A stretch of 64,000 nucleotides of DNA from a virus: positions 1 to 64,000 of IMG/VR virus record IMGVR_UViG_3300012685_000002. One strand, 5' to 3'. This document shows, piece after piece, positions 27,501 through 35,040 of the stretch (positions are counted from its first letter, which is position 1; each line of letters starts with the position of its first letter). The translations under genes and the position numbers were made by a program. Under the pieces are notes generated by a model that was given only the letters and a program-made list of their open reading frames with translations, searched no databases and had not been told where the DNA came from.

Positions 27501-28036
27501 TAGCCAACCTTGTAGTTGGGCGGCCAGTCGTGTGTCTGGCCACGTTCCTGATCGAGTGCATCGCATTTGCCCTTCACGGAGCAGAACTTGCAGACGTACG
27601 CTCGTGGGCTGTCCTTCGCGATGCGACCAGCGTCCCACCAGTCCCGCAGGGCTCTGGAGATGAGCACCTGTGCCTCGTCACTGGTAGGGATGTCAATGTA
27701 GTGTATGGACAAGTTGCCGTCAACCTCTTGAATCAAGTCCACGGTCTTCACGTTGAACGAGGTGTAGTTGTTCACCACGGCGCCGAGAAGCTGACAGTCG
27801 TCCCGCCACCAGTCCTTCCATTGTCCACCACGGAACTGGAGGATGTCGTGGTTGAAGAGGTAGACGTTGAACGGACCTGCCGGTGTGTCGATTGGACACA
27901 GGGTGCCGATGGCAGCCAGGACGGCGTCGCCCCGGACGTTCCGCCAGTTGCGGCTGCCCCACTGATTGGCTCGGGTACAGCCAACAAGGGGGCAAGGGAT
28001 GGCGACGACTTGCTCAAGCGCTTGGAGGGGATTCAC
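27500..28036 (-). CDS. Cas4/RecB-like Cys-cluster protein, possible second nuclease
   Basis: 178 residues. The C-terminal CKFCSVKGKC is the cluster-binding pattern of RecB-family nucleases, and VKTVDLIQEVDGNLSIHYID precedes it where the nuclease strands would be, but clear GxxD or D-x-K catalytic residues are not certain. GTG start, overlapping the upstream stop as GTGA. Confidence 0.6.
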   Translation of the reverse strand: MNPLQALEQVVAIPCPLVGCTRANQWGSRNWRNVRGDAVLAAIGTLCPIDTPAGPFNVYLFNHDILQFRGGQWKDWWRDDCQLLGAVVNNYTSFNVKTVDLIQEVDGNLSIHYIDIPTSDEAQVLISRALRDWWDAGRIAKDSPRAYVCKFCSVKGKCDALDQERGQTHDWPPNYKVG

Positions 28037-28383
28037 CGACCGACTGTCTCCGCCGATTCGTGGCCGATACCAGCGTTCGCGTGTTGCTCCTCTTCTTCGA
28101 TCATGCCTCGGAGCAGGGCGAGATAGAGTCTCGCGTCCTTGATGCGGCCACGGACATCTTCCCGCTGAGACTTGAAGCCGTTGATGTAGGCCAGGATACC
28201 GTCGAAGTGCTTCTGCATGTAGACCCAGAGCACCTGCTTCCGGTCCATGTGGAGCTGCTCGGCAAGCCGGTTGAAGTTGCCCAGGGCGTCACCGTGCGCG
28301 TACTCCTTCTGCGCGACGTGGCGCACCTGCAGCTCCTCGTCCTGCATGTGCTCCAGGAGCGTCTCCATCTGTTCGTTCGTCAT
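28033..28383 (-). CDS. Nmad1/DUF1599-like protein of nucleotide metabolism
   Basis: 116 residues: AHGDALGNFNRLAEQL, VYMQKHFDGILAYI and RGRIKDARLYLALLRGMI follow the pattern of the nucleotide-modification-associated domain 1/DUF1599 helical family. ATGA overlap with the MazG-like gene upstream supports a shared role. Family call from memory of the pattern. Confidence 0.6.
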   Translation of the reverse strand: MTNEQMETLLEHMQDEELQVRHVAQKEYAHGDALGNFNRLAEQLHMDRKQVLWVYMQKHFDGILAYINGFKSQREDVRGRIKDARLYLALLRGMIEEEEQHANAGIGHESAETVGR

Positions 28384-28724
28384 GAGATGTCCAGGTTGTG
28401 TTTGGTGGAGATGACACCCTTCACGAGCTTCCGGCCCGTGGTATCCTGGTCCGTGCCCTTGAAGTGAGCCTTGGGATGACGGGGCCGCATGAACTCGATC
28501 ATGGCGAAGTTGGCCACGTCCACGAGCCACTCCTTGTTCCCCGTGTCCTTGTAGCGCTGCAGACGGATCTCCAGGGAGGCGACGGCATCGACTCGCTCTG
28601 GGTAGCCATCCGCCACCTTGCCGTACTTGAAGAAGCTCATGCACATGGCCTTGTACATGAGATCAGCGAACTGATCGCTGAACTCGGATTCCGGGACAGC
28701 GGTAGACTTCTTGATGGGTTTCAT
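28380..28724 (-). CDS. MazG-like nucleotide pyrophosphohydrolase (putative)
   Basis: 114 residues, helical; KYGKVADGYPERVDAVASLE, NKEWLVDVANFAMIEF (with the D..N of MazG-type helices) and RHPKAHFKGTD match a phage MazG-like family that hydrolyses dNTPs. Stop overlaps the DUF1599-like gene. Confidence 0.62.
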   Translation of the reverse strand: MKPIKKSTAVPESEFSDQFADLMYKAMCMSFFKYGKVADGYPERVDAVASLEIRLQRYKDTGNKEWLVDVANFAMIEFMRPRHPKAHFKGTDQDTTGRKLVKGVISTKHNLDIS

Positions 28725-29293
28725 ACCTTCTCCATGAGTGCTTCCACGAAGGCCTCGAAGTCGAAGGCCGCGTCCATCGCACTGAAGCCGTAGAGCCAGT
28801 CATCGGACTTCGTGATGGCTTCATTGGCGATGGGGTCCACCCGCTTGATGCCGTCGCGGTAGTTGGGTCCGGGTTTCAGGATGGCGTCGGCTACCTGCGG
28901 AGCAAAGAGTCTTGCTTCCGAGTAGGCCATCTGGTTGTCGATCTGGTGAACGATACGATCCGTCTGCAGCGATGGGATGGAGAGCTTGAGCTCGGCATAG
29001 ATACGGTTACGGAGCATCGTCTGCAGGTCTCTCGTCTCGTCCGTCTTCCACGGCTGCGGGATGTCGTTCGTGATGCTCTCATCCGCGTCATGAAGGAGAG
29101 CGTAGAGCTGCGTGAGCGTGGACTCCTTCATCAGCGCCGCGTAGAAGCTGCAGGCGTAGACGTGGTTGAGGACGGTCCACAAGCGTGTGGTGTGTCCGGC
29201 GAAGCGGGGGAGCTGGCTGAGACTGTAGCCGATGTCGTACAGCGAGGGTGCTCCGTGCTCTCGGGTGACATCCACCCCAGTGATGGTGATCAC
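28721..29293 (-). CDS. HD-domain phosphohydrolase (YfbR-like)
   Basis: 190 residues: LNHVYACSFYA supplies the first His, LYALLHDADESI the HD pair, and DIPQPWKTDE follows, as in 5'-nucleotidase YfbR-type HD enzymes acting on dNMPs. GTG start at 29293 with GGGAGG upstream, overlapping the phosphoesterase stop. Confidence 0.75.
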   Translation of the reverse strand: MITITGVDVTREHGAPSLYDIGYSLSQLPRFAGHTTRLWTVLNHVYACSFYAALMKESTLTQLYALLHDADESITNDIPQPWKTDETRDLQTMLRNRIYAELKLSIPSLQTDRIVHQIDNQMAYSEARLFAPQVADAILKPGPNYRDGIKRVDPIANEAITKSDDWLYGFSAMDAAFDFEAFVEALMEKV

Positions 29294-30225
29294 AAGCCTC
29301 CCTTCTTCGTGAGATAGATCTCCCAGCATTCGAGACAGGGAATCTGTGGCTGCCGTGTGGCCTTGTACTCGGGATGACGGGAGCAGGCGAGACGCTCGCC
29401 ACTCGACATCCGGGTGACCTTGTCTTCCTCGTTCGGGATGCGCTTCTTGTTCGGATCGACGTGGAAGATGTCGTACGTCTGCTCCTTCGAGTGATCGTCG
29501 TGACTGTGGAACGTGATCGACAAGTGCGCGGGAAGGATCGGGGGGTAACCCTTGTCTTCCGCGTAGCCTGAGCGGGAGTCGTAGGCGCAGCCGCAGATGT
29601 AGCCGTGCGTGGAGAGCCAGCGGATGTAGCGGGTGCCCCCGTGGGAGTGGTCCAGGTACGCGCGGCTGCTCGGCGGGATGACCACGCAGATGTGCGAGTG
29701 GGCCGACATGATGGCGTCGGCGATGATCACCTCTTCGAACTTCTTGGCCTTCATGATCTTCGTGCCGGTGGCCACGCCCGAGTCGAGTCCGTGATGCGTG
29801 AAGATGGTGTAGGTCGTGCGATGGACTTGGAGATGCCAGAAGGTGGAGACCCCGTGGTAGGGGATGCCGAGCTTCATGCACAGCCCCTCGTCGAAGTTCA
29901 GCCCGCTGTCCTTGAAGGTCCGCCAGCCGTGGTTCCCCTTCACGCCGAAGAGCATCTTCTCCTTCACCGGGAGGAGCTTGTTGGCCACCCAGTTGAGCTG
30001 CTCCTGCGGGTTCATCGTCTGCTCGTAGATCTGTCCCTTGGAAGTCTTCGTCACGCACTCGCCGCCATCACCGAGATAGATGCCTCGGCCATGGGGATCA
30101 TCCTTGAGACGCTCGACCATCTCGTCAATGAACTCGTAGTCACACTGCGGCGCGCCGACGTGCCAGCAGACGAAGGGATAGAGAGTGAGCTTCTTCTCTT
30201 TGGTCTCGTAGCGGAAGTAGCGCAT
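29290..30225 (-). CDS. Calcineurin-like metallophosphoesterase
   Basis: 311 residues with modified family motifs: CWHVGAP (DxH position), IYLGDGGE (GDxx), VKGNHGW (GNH), FTHHG and SAHSHI (HxH). Such phage enzymes are phosphodiesterases or nucleases. A CSRH ... CLEC site near the C-terminus could bind zinc. Part of the nucleotide metabolism block. Confidence 0.78.
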   Translation of the reverse strand: MRYFRYETKEKKLTLYPFVCWHVGAPQCDYEFIDEMVERLKDDPHGRGIYLGDGGECVTKTSKGQIYEQTMNPQEQLNWVANKLLPVKEKMLFGVKGNHGWRTFKDSGLNFDEGLCMKLGIPYHGVSTFWHLQVHRTTYTIFTHHGLDSGVATGTKIMKAKKFEEVIIADAIMSAHSHICVVIPPSSRAYLDHSHGGTRYIRWLSTHGYICGCAYDSRSGYAEDKGYPPILPAHLSITFHSHDDHSKEQTYDIFHVDPNKKRIPNEEDKVTRMSSGERLACSRHPEYKATRQPQIPCLECWEIYLTKKGGL

Positions 30226-30537
30226 CTAGGCTCCGAGGTGACTGTCAGCCGTGAGCTTCAGCTTCTTCTCGATCCACATGCTGATCTGTTGGCCGGTCGT
30301 GCTGCCGTAGACCGTGGCCACTGTGTACGGAACCATGAGAAGCCAGCTCATGTGTTGGGTCACGATCAGGAACTTCGCCGTGATGTACCACGTCACGTTT
30401 GAGCCAATAGCGGCGATACGGTGGTACGCCACGCTGTTCCGATTGCGAGAGCGACTCACGATAGAGAAGCTCACGTTCTGGCAGAATGCCATGATCATCA
30501 TCAGGGCGATGGGCCAGATCACGTTCCATGCCTGCAT
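30226..30537 (-). CDS. Two-pass membrane protein
   Basis: 103 residues: hydrophobic segments at about 5-25 (IWPIALMMIMAFCQNVSF) and 48-75 (TWYITAKFLIVTQHMSWLLM). GGGGGG precedes the ATG. No family recognised. Confidence 0.68.
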   Translation of the reverse strand: MQAWNVIWPIALMMIMAFCQNVSFSIVSRSRNRNSVAYHRIAAIGSNVTWYITAKFLIVTQHMSWLLMVPYTVATVYGSTTGQQISMWIEKKLKLTADSHLGA

Positions 30538-30546
30538 TATACCCCC

Positions 30547-30684
30547 CTAGATATGGATGTACCAGTCACAGTTGGGGCAGCCCATGAGCGGACCCAACTT
30601 GGCGATGAGAAGTTTCAGTCTGCAGCCACAGAGCTTGCAGACCTTCAGATAGTCTTCAGGTTGTCTCTGAATCGTAACGCTCAC
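30547..30684 (-). CDS. Small zinc-ribbon protein (45 aa)
   Basis: GTG start at 30684 with GGAG 7 nt upstream. CKLCGC at 16-21 and CPNC at 36-39 form a zinc ribbon. Its start lies within the end of the next gene upstream (29-nt overlap). Confidence 0.7.
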   Translation of the reverse strand: MSVTIQRQPEDYLKVCKLCGCRLKLLIAKLGPLMGCPNCDWYIHI

Positions 30685-30835
30685 GCGGACGCTCCGGCAC
30701 CTGTAGCTGGAAGGGATTCATTCGCTTGAGCCGCTCGATGGCCCCGCGCAATCGAGCAACGATGAAGCGGTCGTCGCCGTACTTGTCGCGCAACTTGGCC
30801 AAGCGTTGAATCTCGTGCAGTACGTTAGTAGGCAT
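30656..30835 (-). CDS. Small basic helical protein (59 aa)
   Basis: Begins MPTNVLHEIQRLAKLRDKYG; a charged coiled-coil-like helix then a Pro/Arg tail. Overlaps the stop of the transglycosylase gene at its ATG. Confidence 0.65.
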   Translation of the reverse strand: MPTNVLHEIQRLAKLRDKYGDDRFIVARLRGAIERLKRMNPFQLQVPERPRERYDSETT

Positions 30836-31262
30836 CGCTCTTTAGCGCAAGTTCGTAGTAGAGGAGGAGTGTGTCAGTATGACGCACATAGGTGGAGTCA
30901 CCGCCGACATAGCGGTAGCGGGCACAGGTCCAGTCGCCACAGGTCTTGTAGAGGACAGAGAGGATGTATGCGCCACAGTTGATGTTACGGTGGTAGAGCC
31001 ACCAGCGGGTACAGTGTGAGTCCTTCCCCCAGATGCTCGGCATGACTTGCATCCGTCCGTAGGCACCGGCGGAACTGATCACGCCATCGCCGCGACTGTG
31101 GCGTGTCTCTTCGTACGCGACACTCCACATGATCTTGGCAGGGACATGATAGTGGTGTCCAGCCTCGCGGAGCTGGAGGGCGTCTGGATGGCCCGTCACG
31201 AGGATCATGGCGATGAGCCGAGCGGCAGGGATGATCGCCTGCATGGCACAGATGTGGATCAT
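30825..31262 (-). CDS. Lytic transglycosylase (SLT-like), exported
   Basis: 145 residues. An N-terminal hydrophobic segment (IIPAARLIAMILVTG) could export it. YEETRHSRGD carries the catalytic Glu, and GAYGRMQVMPSIWG is the family's GLMQ-like signature. Cleaves peptidoglycan glycan strands. Together with the next two genes it forms the lysis block. Confidence 0.82.
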   Translation of the reverse strand: MIHICAMQAIIPAARLIAMILVTGHPDALQLREAGHHYHVPAKIMWSVAYEETRHSRGDGVISSAGAYGRMQVMPSIWGKDSHCTRWWLYHRNINCGAYILSVLYKTCGDWTCARYRYVGGDSTYVRHTDTLLLYYELALKSDAY

Positions 31263-31678
31263 GCACCGATCAGCTCGAAGTGGTCGAGATCCATGAAGTC
31301 TCCTTCGTGGTTCAAGGTACCCTTCCATGCGCCGCCCCAACGGATGGCGATGTTGAGCGACTCAGCGGTCTTCTTGACGTAGCCCGCGAAGTGGTAGAAG
31401 CGCACGGTGTCCGTCCAGTTCACTTGGAGGACATCGTTCAGCGGGGCGACATCCACTGCGAGGGCCTGGGGACGTGCCGGGCCGACGACGTGCTTCGAGT
31501 CCATGGGGTTCGTGAGATGGGAGCGGCCACTGTCGATAGCCATCTGCTCGTCGGCAATGCTCCGAGCGCCCACGAGCACGACACAGTTGTAGCCTACGAT
31601 GACGACCTGGAAGAGCTGGACGAGCTTCGGATGGCAGCCGTTCAGGCGGGTCAGGGAAGACTGGCCGAACGTGGGCAC
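31259..31678 (-). CDS. Endolysin, M15-type L-alanyl-D-glutamate peptidase
   Basis: 139 residues: SKHVVGPARPQALAVDVAP gives the His and Asp ligands and DFMDLDHFEL the final D-x-x-H-type His of VanY/M15C peptidases. GTG start shares a base with the stop of the holin-like gene. Cleaves cell-wall peptides at lysis. Confidence 0.85.
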   Translation of the reverse strand: MPTFGQSSLTRLNGCHPKLVQLFQVVIVGYNCVVLVGARSIADEQMAIDSGRSHLTNPMDSKHVVGPARPQALAVDVAPLNDVLQVNWTDTVRFYHFAGYVKKTAESLNIAIRWGGAWKGTLNHEGDFMDLDHFELIGA

Positions 31679-31899
31679 TACGGGCCACTCTTGGGCTTGA
31701 GGAACGGCAGGACGGCGCTCGCTCGGTTCAGGAGATCGTCGGCCAGGGCCTGGTTGAAGAGGGCCACGCCGAGTCCCAGGAAGGAGAGGAGCAGGATCAG
31801 GATGGGCTTCGTCAGCTCGGTGTGGTTGAGCACGAGGATACATCCTCCAACCACGGAGGCAAGGACGAGGAAGGCACCGAGCAGCTTGTTCCAGTTCAT
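31678..31899 (-). CDS. Holin-like two-TM protein
   Basis: 73 residues with two hydrophobic segments (LLGAFLVLASVVGGCILVL and PILILLLSFLGLGVALF) and a charged tail, directly before the endolysin. This is the usual holin position and topology. Confidence 0.7.
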   Translation of the reverse strand: MNWNKLLGAFLVLASVVGGCILVLNHTELTKPILILLLSFLGLGVALFNQALADDLLNRASAVLPFLKPKSGP

Positions 31900-32144
31900 T
31901 AGATCTCCCAGGAGCGAAGTAGTTCCTTCTTGCCTCTGTAGCTCTCAAAGTAACCTGAGTCCCGAGACTGCACAACTCCGACGCGACGCAATGGGATCTT
32001 GGTCTGGAAGAACCACGCTACAGCGTGCGGCTCTGTCTTCTTGTTCTTGTGGTTCATCATGTTGGGGATGCGCCAGCGGACGTACTCGATGGCTTGCTGG
32101 ATGCAGTCGCCACGGTGGATGGCGTCGGGCTTGATGGAGTTCAT
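31899..32144 (-). CDS. Hypothetical basic protein (81 aa)
   Basis: Starts MNSIKPDAIHRGDCIQQAIE at a TGATG overlap with GGGAG just upstream. Contains PHAVAWFFQTKI and a basic C-terminus. The frame is open far upstream but that part overlaps the 98-aa gene. Confidence 0.62.
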   Translation of the reverse strand: MNSIKPDAIHRGDCIQQAIEYVRWRIPNMMNHKNKKTEPHAVAWFFQTKIPLRRVGVVQSRDSGYFESYRGKKELLRSWEI

Positions 32145-32708
32145 CAACTCCCGTTCGATGAGTCGGATACGCTCGTGTCCGAGAGCACGCTGCCAGGGGG
32201 TCCGCAGATGTCGCTGGGGTAGATGTCGATGCAGGACGATGATCTGGGTGAAGGGAGACTCGGTGCGCCAACAACCACCTTTGGTCCAGACGATGGAGTT
32301 CCGCTTAGGTCGATGGTCATTGTGAGGATTCGTGCCTGCACGTCGAAGGAAATGTTGATAGCGCTCACTGGATACCCGCTCTCGAAGGAAAGATGCTCCT
32401 TCACGAGCTCCACCAATCTGGCAGTGTTGAGCGAAGTCATCCCAGTACTCCTCTAGTCCAGATGCGACGAGGACGTTCCACCAGCGCCAGGACCAGTCAC
32501 GGAAAGGAGCTTTCGGAAGCGTGCTGCCAACTGCTGCTTCAAGCACTGTTCTCCCGAAGTAGCGACCAAGTGCAGCAAGTCCCAGGAGACGACGTACTGC
32601 CGCCGGAAGATCGGCGTTGGCGGCTTCGTACCGCTGGAGGGCCGTGATGGCGCCTGCTCTAGTTCGGGGGAGTCCATGAGAGACGCCGGGGACATCAGTA
32701 TTTCGCAT
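31899..32708 (-). CDS. Open frame, coding evident only in its first third
   Basis: From 32708 (MRNTDVPGVSHGLP) the first 90 residues look real (GRYFGRTVLEAAVG, FRDWSWRWWNVLVAS, EEYWDD). The frame then continues without stop through the two genes above to 31899. Either a 269-aa protein overlaps them or the functional end is near 32440. A GTG at 32744 is an alternative start. Confidence 0.45.
   Translation of the reverse strand: MRNTDVPGVSHGLPRTRAGAITALQRYEAANADLPAAVRRLLGLAALGRYFGRTVLEAAVGSTLPKAPFRDWSWRWWNVLVASGLEEYWDDFAQHCQIGGAREGASFLRERVSSERYQHFLRRAGTNPHNDHRPKRNSIVWTKGGCWRTESPFTQIIVLHRHLPQRHLRTPWQRALGHERIRLIERELMNSIKPDAIHRGDCIQQAIEYVRWRIPNMMNHKNKKTEPHAVAWFFQTKIPLRRVGVVQSRDSGYFESYRGKKELLRSWEI
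32144..32440 (-). CDS. Hypothetical 98-aa protein
   Basis: First 45 residues look well folded (TARLVELVKEHLSF, INISFDVQARILTMTIDLSG); the Ser/Pro-rich rest may be a tail. Lies in another frame within the longer 31899..32708 frame. Confidence 0.55.
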   Translation of the reverse strand: MTSLNTARLVELVKEHLSFESGYPVSAINISFDVQARILTMTIDLSGTPSSGPKVVVGAPSLPSPRSSSCIDIYPSDICGPPGSVLSDTSVSDSSNGS

Positions 32709-32734
32709 AGTGAGAGAGAGAGGGTACCGTAGCT

Positions 32735-32756
32735 GGTGGCCCACGACGGGGCCACC
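32735..32756 (-). other. Perfect 8-bp hairpin at the predicted transcript start
   Basis: GGTGGCCC/GGGCCACC with a 6-nt loop begins about 4 nt after the predicted start of the 32767 promoter. Confidence 0.55.
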
Positions 32757-32766
32757 GACGCCTCTG

Positions 32767-32794
32767 ATTATACCTTCCGGACGTGGCTTGTCAA
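32767..32794 (-). promoter_or_regulatory. Consensus sigma70 promoter of the lysis region
   Basis: TTGACA (32789-32794), 16-nt spacer, TATAAT (32767-32772), all consensus. The -35 overlaps the stop of the 32791 gene. Would drive 32744 leftward, including lysis genes. Confidence 0.85.
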
Positions 32795-33309
32795 GGGTGA
32801 CCGAAGATGAGTCGGAGGAGTTCCACTGTGGCTACAAAGCCAGCGCCCCAGTGGGCCTTACACTTCAGGTCGCACTGAGGCGGAGGATCGTCAAAGACGA
32901 TGGCAGGGGCCCCAGTTGGCGTTACACGCAACGAACGCAGGGGACCGGGCGTCCAGTACTGGTACTGCCAGTGGGAGAGCGTGTAGGCCGAATCTGTGGC
33001 CTGCAAGAGGAAGCCATAGGCCAGGGTCGAGTCACCGCGCTTCTCACCGATCTGGAGGGCTTCGAGACCCACCAAGTTAGGCACCTTGTAGATCGTTTCG
33101 GCGGGTGTCCGGATCACCCGCTCTACGATGTTCACCTTCTGGACCGTGTCGTGCTTGAGCTTCGTCAGCCAGAGTGTGTCGATTTGACGCACCGTGTCGT
33201 ACTGGGTGACGATACGTGGCACAGGTGGGAGGCTGGTGTGCCGGAACAACAGGCTGCCCAGAATGACGCCACAAGCGACCGCGATAAGCAACGTGAGCTT
33301 GTTGTTCAC
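32791..33309 (-). CDS. Membrane-anchored protein, possible spanin-like
   Basis: 172 residues; N-terminal anchor LTLLIAVACGVILGSLLF, then an extended periplasmic-type region with many Thr and Val, and CDLKC near the end. Type II topology next to lysis genes would fit an inner-membrane spanin, but coiled coil is weak. GTG start overlapping the upstream stop. Confidence 0.62.
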   Translation of the reverse strand: MNNKLTLLIAVACGVILGSLLFRHTSLPPVPRIVTQYDTVRQIDTLWLTKLKHDTVQKVNIVERVIRTPAETIYKVPNLVGLEALQIGEKRGDSTLAYGFLLQATDSAYTLSHWQYQYWTPGPLRSLRVTPTGAPAIVFDDPPPQCDLKCKAHWGAGFVATVELLRLIFGHP

Positions 33310-33575
33310 AGGACCGTCCAGAGTAGAGTGAGCAGGAGGGCCGCAATCTCCCGTTGAGCGAAGTCGAGATCATCCCAGCCCCAGGGATCGAGCCAGCGTT
33401 CGTAGCCGTAGCTGCCGGTCGTGTAGATGAGCAGGGCCCAGTACGGGCCGAGCCAGATGGCGAGGGGGATGTAGAAGACGCCGCTGAGTCCCTCGTTGAT
33501 CCAGGTGCTCTTGGTCATCCAGGCTGGTTCGAAGCTCTGGAGCCACTTGATGAAGGCTTTGATCTTACCCAGCAT
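33306..33575 (-). CDS. Membrane protein (89 aa)
   Basis: Hydrophobic centre (GVFYIPLAIWLGPYWALLIY) and C-terminal helix (IAALLLTLLWTVL), aromatic-rich. GAGG 5 nt before the ATG. No family recognised. Confidence 0.68.
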   Translation of the reverse strand: MLGKIKAFIKWLQSFEPAWMTKSTWINEGLSGVFYIPLAIWLGPYWALLIYTTGSYGYERWLDPWGWDDLDFAQREIAALLLTLLWTVL

Positions 33576-33750
33576 GATGGCCTCGCTTGTTGAGCAACCA
33601 CCAGGGTGATCCCCGATGGATCAGGTTGAGCGTGTACTCGGGACCGGCGAACTCCCAGGGCCAGTCCGCGAGGTGAATCTCGCCACGCCAGGACTCATCG
33701 TCTAGAAGTGGAGTGTAATCTCTACGGCTACGGTCGCGCCAGATCTCCAT
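33565..33750 (-). CDS. Hypothetical 61-aa protein
   Basis: MEIWRDRSRRDYTPLLDD, Trp-rich centre (ADWPWEFAGPEYTLNLIH). Overlaps both neighbours. No family recognised. Confidence 0.55.
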   Translation of the reverse strand: MEIWRDRSRRDYTPLLDDESWRGEIHLADWPWEFAGPEYTLNLIHRGSPWWLLNKRGHHAG

Positions 33751-33908
33751 CCGACATCCTTCCAGCTCCAGCCGTTCTTGTCGATGAAGCGTTCGTAGAC
33801 CACAGAGGGGGCAAGCTCGATAGCGATCCGTGGCAGCAGGTGGTGCGGGGAGATCCCGTTCGCCGCGAGGGCCAGGAGCATGCCACTGATCACCTCTGGC
33901 CAGTCCAC
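33702..33908 (-). CDS. Hypothetical 68-aa protein
   Basis: GTG start overlapping the DUF3008-like stop. Hydrophobic helix (ISGMLLALAANG) then a mixed region (KNGWSWKDVGWRSGATVAV). Overlaps the next gene by 49 nt. Confidence 0.55.
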   Translation of the reverse strand: MDWPEVISGMLLALAANGISPHHLLPRIAIELAPSVVYERFIDKNGWSWKDVGWRSGATVAVEITLHF

Positions 33909-34108
33909 TACTTCTTCCCGAAGGCCTTCTTGGCCTTGGAGAGGGTGGCGTGGGCAGCCTTCTTCTTCCCGAGGCCCTTGGTCGAGGCGAACTCGTGGAG
34001 CTGCTTCTGGCTCATGGAGAGCACGCCCTTGTTCTCCTTGTGGAGCTTCTCGGGGTGATGCTCAGCGATGGCGAAGAGCTGGCGTTGCTTCTCGGAGACT
34101 GCGGGCAT
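33908..34108 (-). CDS. DUF3008-like small basic protein
   Basis: 66 residues: MPAVSEKQRQLFAIAEHHPE and SMSQKQLHEFASTKGLGKKK match the DUF3008 pattern (PAVSxxQ...MA...; DFASTK), common in phages, function unknown. Strongly basic tail. Confidence 0.75.
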   Translation of the reverse strand: MPAVSEKQRQLFAIAEHHPEKLHKENKGVLSMSQKQLHEFASTKGLGKKKAAHATLSKAKKAFGKK

Positions 34109-34116
34109 GGGGGCTC

Positions 34117-34272
34117 CTAGCTACTCGGGTTGGGGCTACCGTACGCTTCAGCGTGGACCACCACGGTCTTGCGGCCACCCTTGGCAATCCGGAGGATGTC
34201 AGGCATGGACTCCTTCTTGGGAGCAGGCTTGACATGGTTCATCTTGGCGACGATCCGCTGGGACTCGGTCAT
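34117..34272 (-). CDS. Small basic protein (51 aa)
   Basis: Begins MTESQRIVAKMNHVKPAPKK; ATGA overlap with the gene upstream. Middle LRIAKGGRKTVVVHAEAYG is beta-like. No family recognised. Confidence 0.65.
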   Translation of the reverse strand: MTESQRIVAKMNHVKPAPKKESMPDILRIAKGGRKTVVVHAEAYGSPNPSS

Positions 34273-34403
34273 TGTGGTTTCTCATCCGTAATGTACATGC
34301 CAGGACCGATCTCTTCCACTCGGAACTTCATGAAGGGCTGGGTGGTCGGCTTGAGACCTTCCCAGTCCTTCACGTTCCAGAAGTACTCCCAGAGGGCGAG
34401 CAT
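34269..34403 (-). CDS. Small protein (44 aa)
   Basis: Begins MLALWEYFWNVKDWEGLKPT at a TAATG overlap with the virion gene upstream. No family recognised. Confidence 0.6.
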   Translation of the reverse strand: MLALWEYFWNVKDWEGLKPTTQPFMKFRVEEIGPGMYITDEKPQ

Positions 34404-35032
34404 TAGATCGGGACTTCCGCCCAGATCAGGCCAATCGTGAGTACCGCCGCTGTGGCAGTCACGGTCGCGGCTACCGAGCACCAACTACCTGGAGGCACAA
34501 TCATGCTACCGCCGAGATCCACGAAGCCAGGGAGTGTGGTATCGACTGATGTAGCACCGAGATGAATGCCGACGAACGGAAGCAGGAAGTTTCCTGCATT
34601 GACAACTGTTCCGACACGGAAGGCGCTCGCGTTGGGTGCGGCACCGCCAAGGAACAGGTTGCGGACGCCGTCGATGGCGGTAGTCGTGGTCGGAGCGCTA
34701 GGCTGCCCGGTATTTCCTGTGAGGCCGAGACCGAATGCGGCTGTCGTGGCAGCGGTAGTCAGAGCGAAACTGACAGCGAGCGGGACGATATTGACCGTAG
34801 TGGAACCGTTCCAGATCAGCGGGCCACCGGTACCGGCAGCGGTCGTATAGACCACCGGAGCTGTGACAATGGCCTGGGCAATGAAGAGACGGCCAGCGCG
34901 GCACTGCTCATAGTAGCGACCGTTCAGCTCGCTGACGATGACATCGGCCAGACGACCTTGTCGAAGGGGTTGGGTAGTGACGCCAACTCCCAGCTGTTGT
35001 TCACCAACTTGTCCTGAGACTGGAAGAGGCAT
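34403..35032 (-). CDS. Virion protein, hydrophobic beta-rich
   Basis: 209 residues, Ala/Thr/Gly-rich with long uncharged runs (TTAATTAAFGLGLTGN, ATVTATAAVLTIGLIW), like phage tail or head-surface proteins. SD AGGAGTTCCT. Role inferred. Confidence 0.68.
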   Translation of the reverse strand: MPLPVSGQVGEQQLGVGVTTQPLRQGRLADVIVSELNGRYYEQCRAGRLFIAQAIVTAPVVYTTAAGTGGPLIWNGSTTVNIVPLAVSFALTTAATTAAFGLGLTGNTGQPSAPTTTTAIDGVRNLFLGGAAPNASAFRVGTVVNAGNFLLPFVGIHLGATSVDTTLPGFVDLGGSMIVPPGSWCSVAATVTATAAVLTIGLIWAEVPI

Positions 35033-35040
35033 AGGAACTC

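Noticed and set aside
28721-30058. 445-codon minus-strand frame
   Set aside because: Only its last 190 codons are the HD protein; the first 255 lie over the phosphoesterase gene in another frame and look like a shadow.
31313-31322. Further copy of the early motif at 31.3 kb
   Set aside because: AAGGTAC occurs there but inside the endolysin coding sequence and without the TTGCGG half.
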